From contig JACONQ010000009.1 in NCBI GenBank assembly GCA_014281115.1, positions 558,001 through 622,000 of the forward strand: 64,000 bases of DNA, given 5' to 3'. Numbering within the stretch: the first letter of the stretch is position 1; every line of letters begins with the position of its first letter. Shown piece by piece: positions 58,873-64,000 of the stretch. The notes under the pieces are model-generated. The model ran no database searches and was not told the DNA's origin. It saw only the letters and a list, made by a program, of their open reading frames with translations. Source of the stretch: Laburnicola sp. R22_1. Its lineage: Eukaryota > Ascomycota > Dothideomycetes > Pleosporales > Didymosphaeriaceae. The position numbers and the translations under genes are program-made.

Positions 58873-59163
58873 CTAGCAAGGCTGTGAGGGCTTGGCGGGC
58901 AGCGACGGAGTGAGCGGCCCTAAGCCGAGGTTCGGCCGGCTAAGCCACAGATAGTCACGTGAAAAGAGGGGCCGTCCAGCGAGCAGTCGAGCGCAAAGTC
59001 GACGTGGCGCGAATTTAAAGGCGCGCACGGCACCGCAGCGCAACGCGAGGACGGCGGCAATCTCCGCCTCGAAGTGGGCTTCCCAGTCGCGCACCTCATC
59101 AAACTTTTGCGATGCGTCACACGGCCACCACCATTTGGTCCCTCTATGCCGCGTCGTCGCCAT
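58873..59163 (-). CDS. Short ORF of unknown function in a GC island
   Basis: From an ATG at 59163 the minus strand encodes 96 residues starting MATTRHRGTKWWWPCDASQK, then FDEVRDWEAHFEAEIAAVLA and an Arg/Pro-rich tail ending PAKPSQPC. No family recognised. The N-terminal half looks protein-like; the tail may be read-through into other sequence, so this may be the first exon or a relic of a longer gene cut off where RIP-mutated DNA starts at about 58800. Confidence 0.35.
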   Translation of the reverse strand: MATTRHRGTKWWWPCDASQKFDEVRDWEAHFEAEIAAVLALRCGAVRAFKFAPRRLCARLLAGRPLFSRDYLWLSRPNLGLGPLTPSLPAKPSQPC

Positions 59164-60642
59164 GACAGATGCTGGCGATAGTCTCAAATCCAGGACACTC
59201 AATTTTATCTCTTCCACCTGCTACACTTTATAAGATCTATCGAAGCCTGCAGCGCATGGCGGGGATTGACGGTATGCCGAGAATTCGAGAGATGGCAGTG
59301 ACAATTCAAATCTTTCCAGGATAACTCGTAACGAGTAGCCCATTGGTTATCAATTTCATTCCTATCTACATGACCTCTTCCTGGTCGCTATCCCCGCTGC
59401 TCCCTCCTGGAGTACGATGTTAAGGCTAACGCGGGTGATCTGATACCAACTATTAACATCCTATCTAGCATCGGGAACTGCTGTTCTCACCTTGGAATCC
59501 AAGACTTCGCATCATTACACGACCGTCGCCGCGCCAGCGTGCGCGCCCAAGTCTATCAGAGCACAGAAAAGTCGAGCATAGAGGGAACTGCTGGAGAACG
59601 GAATGCAGAGCGATAATCTGCGAAGACTCGAGGTTCTGGCGCTGAATGTAGACGAGCCGTTGGAGAAGGAGCTCGAGGTGAGACCACTAGTCTGTGTATT
59701 GTATCGGATCGACGGGGAACAGAAGGACTTCGTTTGCGTATTTCCCTCCGTCCGCGTATACTCCTTCGTCCTCTGGGTTTGGATTATTAGCCGGGACAAG
59801 GTGGTCAAATGTGACCCTGTAGTAGTCGATGCAGCTAAGGTAATAGATAATAGTTAGTTCCTATAACTATTAAGCAGCTAGCTCTAGTAATTGTAGTCTT
59901 ACTCCTATAATATTCCTCCTTTTACTATCTAGGCTAAGGACTTATCCTATACTACTAGAGTGCGAGAGGCTAAACATTAGAAAAATATAGAAAGTAACTT
60001 ATTAGAAGCGCGCAGCTTTCTCTTTAGTCCTAGTATAGGGGCCTAGACTATCTATTAGTTAGCACCCTTTATAGCTCTATAAATTAGGTAATAAAAAGTA
60101 ATTTTAGTATTTACGCTTAATATAAATTAGCGCCTAGTTAGATATAACTAATTCTAAGTATATATAAAGTATAGAGTTGCTTTAAGCGCTTTAAAGTGCT
60201 TTAAGAGCTTCTTTATATTAGTATATAATATATAATATTTCTAAAGCATTTACTATAAAAATATTTATTTACTCTTTTACTATAGTCTATTTACTACTGT
60301 AAGTATTACCCACTAAATTAGTATAAATAAGTAAGTAGTAAGTGTTTATATATTATTACACTATCTAAAATATATATAAAAAAATTATAAGTAATAAACG
60401 CTAAGTTTATATTTTAATCTACTACTAAAATAAACTATTACTTAGAAATAATAGAGCTTAGTTTAAATATAAGGCCTTTTATTAGGGCATCTTAATTACA
60501 CTAAAAAACTCTAGTAGTTCTAATAGCCTTATATTTAATATATCTAATAGAGTAGTTTCTAACTCTATTTTAAGGCAAGATATAAATCTATACTATAATT
60601 AGATTTTTTAGTTAAAGATATAAGTTAATCTTATATATAGTA
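59164..60642. other. Rest of the GC island, then RIP-mutated DNA
   Basis: 59600-59690 on the plus strand reads GMQSDNLRRLEVLALNVDEP, helical and followed by a donor-like gtgaga at 59678, probably a fragment of a gene whose continuation is lost at about 59860, where RIP-mutated DNA begins. Nothing is recognised beyond. Confidence 0.35.
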
Positions 60643-62505
60643 ACGTATTTACAAGCGAGCTATAAATATAAGCGAGCTGCAAACCCCACTAACTTTCTAT
60701 AACGCATTACCTATTAACTACAATGGCTTAACTAACACTTATTCGATTGCCCTATAACGAAGCAGATGTCTCTCTAGCTATCTTAGCTATTAATTAGAAT
60801 CAGATCCAGAGCGTTAATCGCGCTGCAGCGACGTTTAACGTTCCTAAAAGCACGCTTCGCAGTCAACACGCTGGAACTACTACGCAACGCGATTGTGAGC
60901 CTAAATTAAAGAAGCTTACTAAGCTAGAAGAGGAGGTTATTATTAAGTATATACTTAACCTAGATTTGCAAGGCTTTACGCCTACTCTAGGTGCTATACA
61001 AGATATAGCGAATAAGCTGCTCGCTAAGCGTAGCGCAGACCACATTGGCTAGTAGTGGCCTAGAAACTTTGTTAAGCGAACAGACAGCCTCATAACGCGA
61101 TTTAATCGAGCCTATAATCGACAGCAAGCCCTCTGCGAGGACCCAATAGCTATATAGGCCTAGTTTGAGCTAGTAGTACGTACAAAGGCCACCTACGGTA
61201 TCTGCGATAAGGACACCTTTAACTTCGACAAGACTAGCTTTCTAATAGGCAAGATATCCTCCTAGCTAGTTGTTATAGGCTTAAAGAGACGTGGTTGGCC
61301 AAAAGCGATCCAGCCAGGCAATTATGAGTGGGTGACAACAATCCACAGAATCAACGCTGCTAGGTGGGCAATCCCACCCTTTGTTATCTTCGCTGGCAAG
61401 TACTACCTCTCGGCCTAGTACGAGGGCGACAATATACCAGGTAACTAAACTATTAGTCTTAGCGACAATGGGTGGACTACAAACAAGCTTAGTATTTCCT
61501 GGCTACGGCACTTTATTAAGTATACAGTAGAGCGTAGAGTAGGCGCGCGTCAGCTTCTAATACTTGACAGCCATAAGAGCCACAACTCACTCGAATTCTA
61601 GGAGATCTGCAGGGAGAACAAGATCTATACTCTATGTATGCCACCACATTCGTCACACCTCCTACAGCCACTTAACGTGGGCTGCTTCTCGCCATTAAAG
61701 CGGGCGTACAGGCGCCAGGTTGAGGGCCTAATACGCAACTATATTAACCATATTACTAAGCTTAAGTTTCTACTAGCCTTTCGCGCCGCCTACAACCAGT
61801 TAATTACAAAGGAGAATATCTGCGCAAGCTTTCAAGGCTCTAGACAAGTCCCACACAATCCAGAGGCAGTGCTCTTAAAGCTTAATATCAAGCTTCGTAC
61901 ACTGTCGCCAGCGCTAGCGCTAGCAGCCCTACTAGAGGCCCTATAGGAGTCTGCAACACTAAGCAACGCACGCGAGCTAGGCGCTTAGTTAACTCTAGTT
62001 CATAAGCGGATTTAAAGGCATTAGGGATCCTCTCCTACCTTAGTTATTTAGTCACTTAATTAGCTTACAAGAGGCGCTAAGAGAATAGCGTATTTAATAG
62101 TGCTTATACGCAAGAAGATAGCTACTCTATAAAGGGCAAATAAGGCAGCTATAACGCGTAAACAGCGCAAAAAGAAGCAGATTCAAAAGCGAGGCACTCT
62201 ATTAAAGGCAGAGAGAGAGGATATTATTGCTCAAAAGGCTATTAAGCAGCAACTAGAGGGAGAAATATAGCAAGGCAAGGCGCAGTTAGGTGCGAGCCAG
62301 CAGGCTTCTGCGCGCTACAGGCGCTGTAGGGAGCCTAGGCACAACTCGCGCACATATAAGAAGGCTTCTATAGATACTACTTAATTTAGCATAGCTATTA
62401 TATTAATAGAATATTAATACGTTGTGAATTTATATGCTGCAAAAGACTCAGAGACTTAGTAGGGTTCGCAGCTCGCTTGTATTCGCAGCTCGCTTATAAA
62501 CACGT
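60643..62505 (+). mobile_element. pogo-family transposon, 1863 bp
   Basis: Inverted ends acgt(a/g)ttta(c/t)aagcgagc... with a second aagcgagctgc motif inside are flanked by TA (60641-60642 and 62506-62507). It is close in sequence to the element at 37297-39149 and is the least RIP-damaged of the four. Confidence 0.9.
60723..62384 (+). pseudogene. pogo-type transposase, mildly RIP-interrupted
   Basis: A single 553-codon frame with roughly 15-20 stops. KLTKLEEEVIIKYILNLDLQ and WPRNFVKRTDSLITRFNRAY are the DNA-binding half; DTFNFDKTSFLIG, QLLILDSHKSHNSLEF and LLQPLNVGCFSPLKRAYRRQ the catalytic core, with the first two Asp intact and Asn at the third position. A 103-codon stretch (61638-61946) is open. 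The C-terminal knuckle is damaged (RYRRCREPRHNSRTY). Confidence 0.9.
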
Positions 62506-64000
62506 TAATTGTCTTATTAGTAAAGTTTTAATAGAGAAAGTGTCTAATAATATTATAGACCTTTAAATTTAGTTAATTTTAGCTACTATTCTACTTTCTA
62601 TTAAGGGTGCAACGCTATAATAGAGCTATATTACTTAGACTTTAGTAGCTATAGCAGCACTGCAAAATACTAGGTTAGTAAGAAAATTTAATATTTCTTA
62701 ATTTATTATCTAAGCTTTTTTCTATACTAATTACTAGCTAGCTTTACTAAATACATATAATAGCTATAACTATACTATTAGCTCTTAGTAACTGCGTCTT
62801 ATAACCTTTATATAGTATTAAGGTAATATTAATAGCTATAATATATCTTAAACGTTTTAATAAAACTATAAAGCTACTTTATAGTCTCTAATGTCTAGGT
62901 TTATTAAATTAAGTCTAGAGACTATATTTAGCCTCTAATTTACTATTATATTAAAGCATAGCACGCCTAAACTCTAAGTACTAATCTAGAATATTTAAAA
63001 GACTATAGTGTTCCTTTATATATTTCTAATACTTAGAATACTAGCTACTAAACGCCTAGTTAATAATTACTATAATTAGGCTAGAAAATAGGTATAGGTT
63101 AGGTTAGAGTTAGGTTAGATTATATAAGACTTTAACCCTAATCTAACCTTACTTATATAAGACTTTACTTTAACTCGAACCTAATTCTACTTATATAAGA
63201 TCTTAATTCTAACCTAACCTTACTTATATAAGACTTTAACTCTAACCTAACTCTAGAGTACCTATTTAGTCTATAATAAATAGCTATTATAATTAATTAA
63301 AAACTTATTTTAAATAATATTAAGCTAAGTTATATTAAACTAGGGTCTTATATAATTAAGTTAGGTTAGATTAGCTTAGGTTTAGAATCTTATATAATTA
63401 ACCTAATCTAACCTAAGGTCTATATAACCTAACCTAACCTATACCTATACCTATAGTCTATGCAACCCCAACCTAATCCTATACCTAACCTAGGTACTCT
63501 AAATCTATTTACTAGCCTAACTATAATTCTTTTATTATCTACTATTATATTACACTAGGTAAGATTTAAATATATAAAGTATATATAATAATAATAATAT
63601 AAGTAGCACTATAAAACTTACTACCTATAAACTTATCTATAATTCTCTAATAAAATATTACCCTAAAGAAAGGTATAAAACTTCTTATAGTTAAAGAATA
63701 GGCTAATAGGTCTAGTTCTAATTTAATAATTAAGATAGAAGTTTAAATCTACTAATATAATAATTTCTTTTTATAGTAGTTTAAGCTCTTAAAGTTAGTA
63801 AACAAAGCTAGTAAGCTTATTAATAATAGCTTTTTTTTATCTATAGATAGCAGATTCTATATCTATATAGATATAAAATCTATTTCCTTAATATATTCTA
63901 ATTTAATAAATAGCTTTCTATAGTATATATATATCCTATAAATTTTAGGTATAGGTATAGATATAGATTAGGCGATAGATTATAAAGCTTTAAGTTTAGC
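62506..64000. other. RIP-degraded AT-rich DNA with CTAACC-rich repeats
   Basis: No gene recognised. It contains the repeats described at 63080-63520. Confidence 0.5.
63080..63520. repeat. CTAACC-rich repeat, copy B, with inverted and tandem parts
   Basis: Starts with ggtataggttaggttag, then at least four irregular units cttatataagact-ttaa(c)tctaacctaac of 35-45 bp, and closes at 63365-63520 with the sequence that also ends copy A (53649-53806). The inverted first part resembles the hairpin at 45722-45796. Confidence 0.7.

Noticed and set aside
1..64000. CRISPR arrays, bacterial operons or rRNA genes
   Set aside because: No spaced identical repeats, Shine-Dalgarno-led gene strings or rRNA sequence; spliced fungal genes and RIP exclude a prokaryotic source.

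Overview
The window reads as a piece of a filamentous ascomycete genome (Pezizomycotina, class not determinable here). The evidence is short introns of about 46-61 bp with GTRNGY donors and CTRAY branch sites, fungus-restricted protein families, and extreme repeat-induced point mutation (RIP). Repeated DNA has lost almost every CpA (and TpG on the other strand) to TpA, so old coding frames are full of TAG/TAA at former CAG/CAA/TGG codons.

Layout. 1-5340 is balanced-GC DNA: the end of a TPR protein, a 704-bp pogo-type MITE, an RNase III pseudogene, a small secreted-protein candidate and a two-exon gene with one premature TGA. 5341-14950 is a decayed STAND-type (Fungal_N-like) gene split by a RIP-degraded Ty1/copia element, itself carrying an insertion. 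14951-24250 is a complete RIP-degraded Ty3/gypsy chromovirus with a solo LTR in its integrase, and a Fot1/pogo transposon plus a 126-bp element in its 3' LTR. 24251-28600 is the main living gene island: a two-TM membrane protein gene and, divergently, an intact seven-exon gene joining a SesB-like alpha/beta hydrolase to a C-terminal Myb/SANT domain. 28700-39150 and 60640-62510 hold four pogo-family elements whose transposases carry a C-terminal zinc knuckle, together with a copia gag fragment and an unidentified decayed ORF. 39150-58800 is a 20-kb AT-rich RIP wasteland with tandem repeats, a solo LTR and small unmutated islands. 58800-59860 is a small GC island, and the rest is again RIP-degraded.

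Two themes emerge. First, three separate pieces belong to fungal STAND/NLR-type architectures (TPR tail, Fungal_N-like relic, SesB-type hydrolase), in a transposon-dense setting where such genes diversify and die; the hydrolase-Myb gene is the most interesting intact product. Second, five insertions (about 1.1 kb x2, 126, 124 and 95 bp) share one terminus, differ in length at the other, and each lies between perfect 10-16-bp direct repeats. That pattern suggests an uncharacterised target-primed (LINE/SINE-like) family. All family names are from recognition of translated sequence by eye; no database search was possible.
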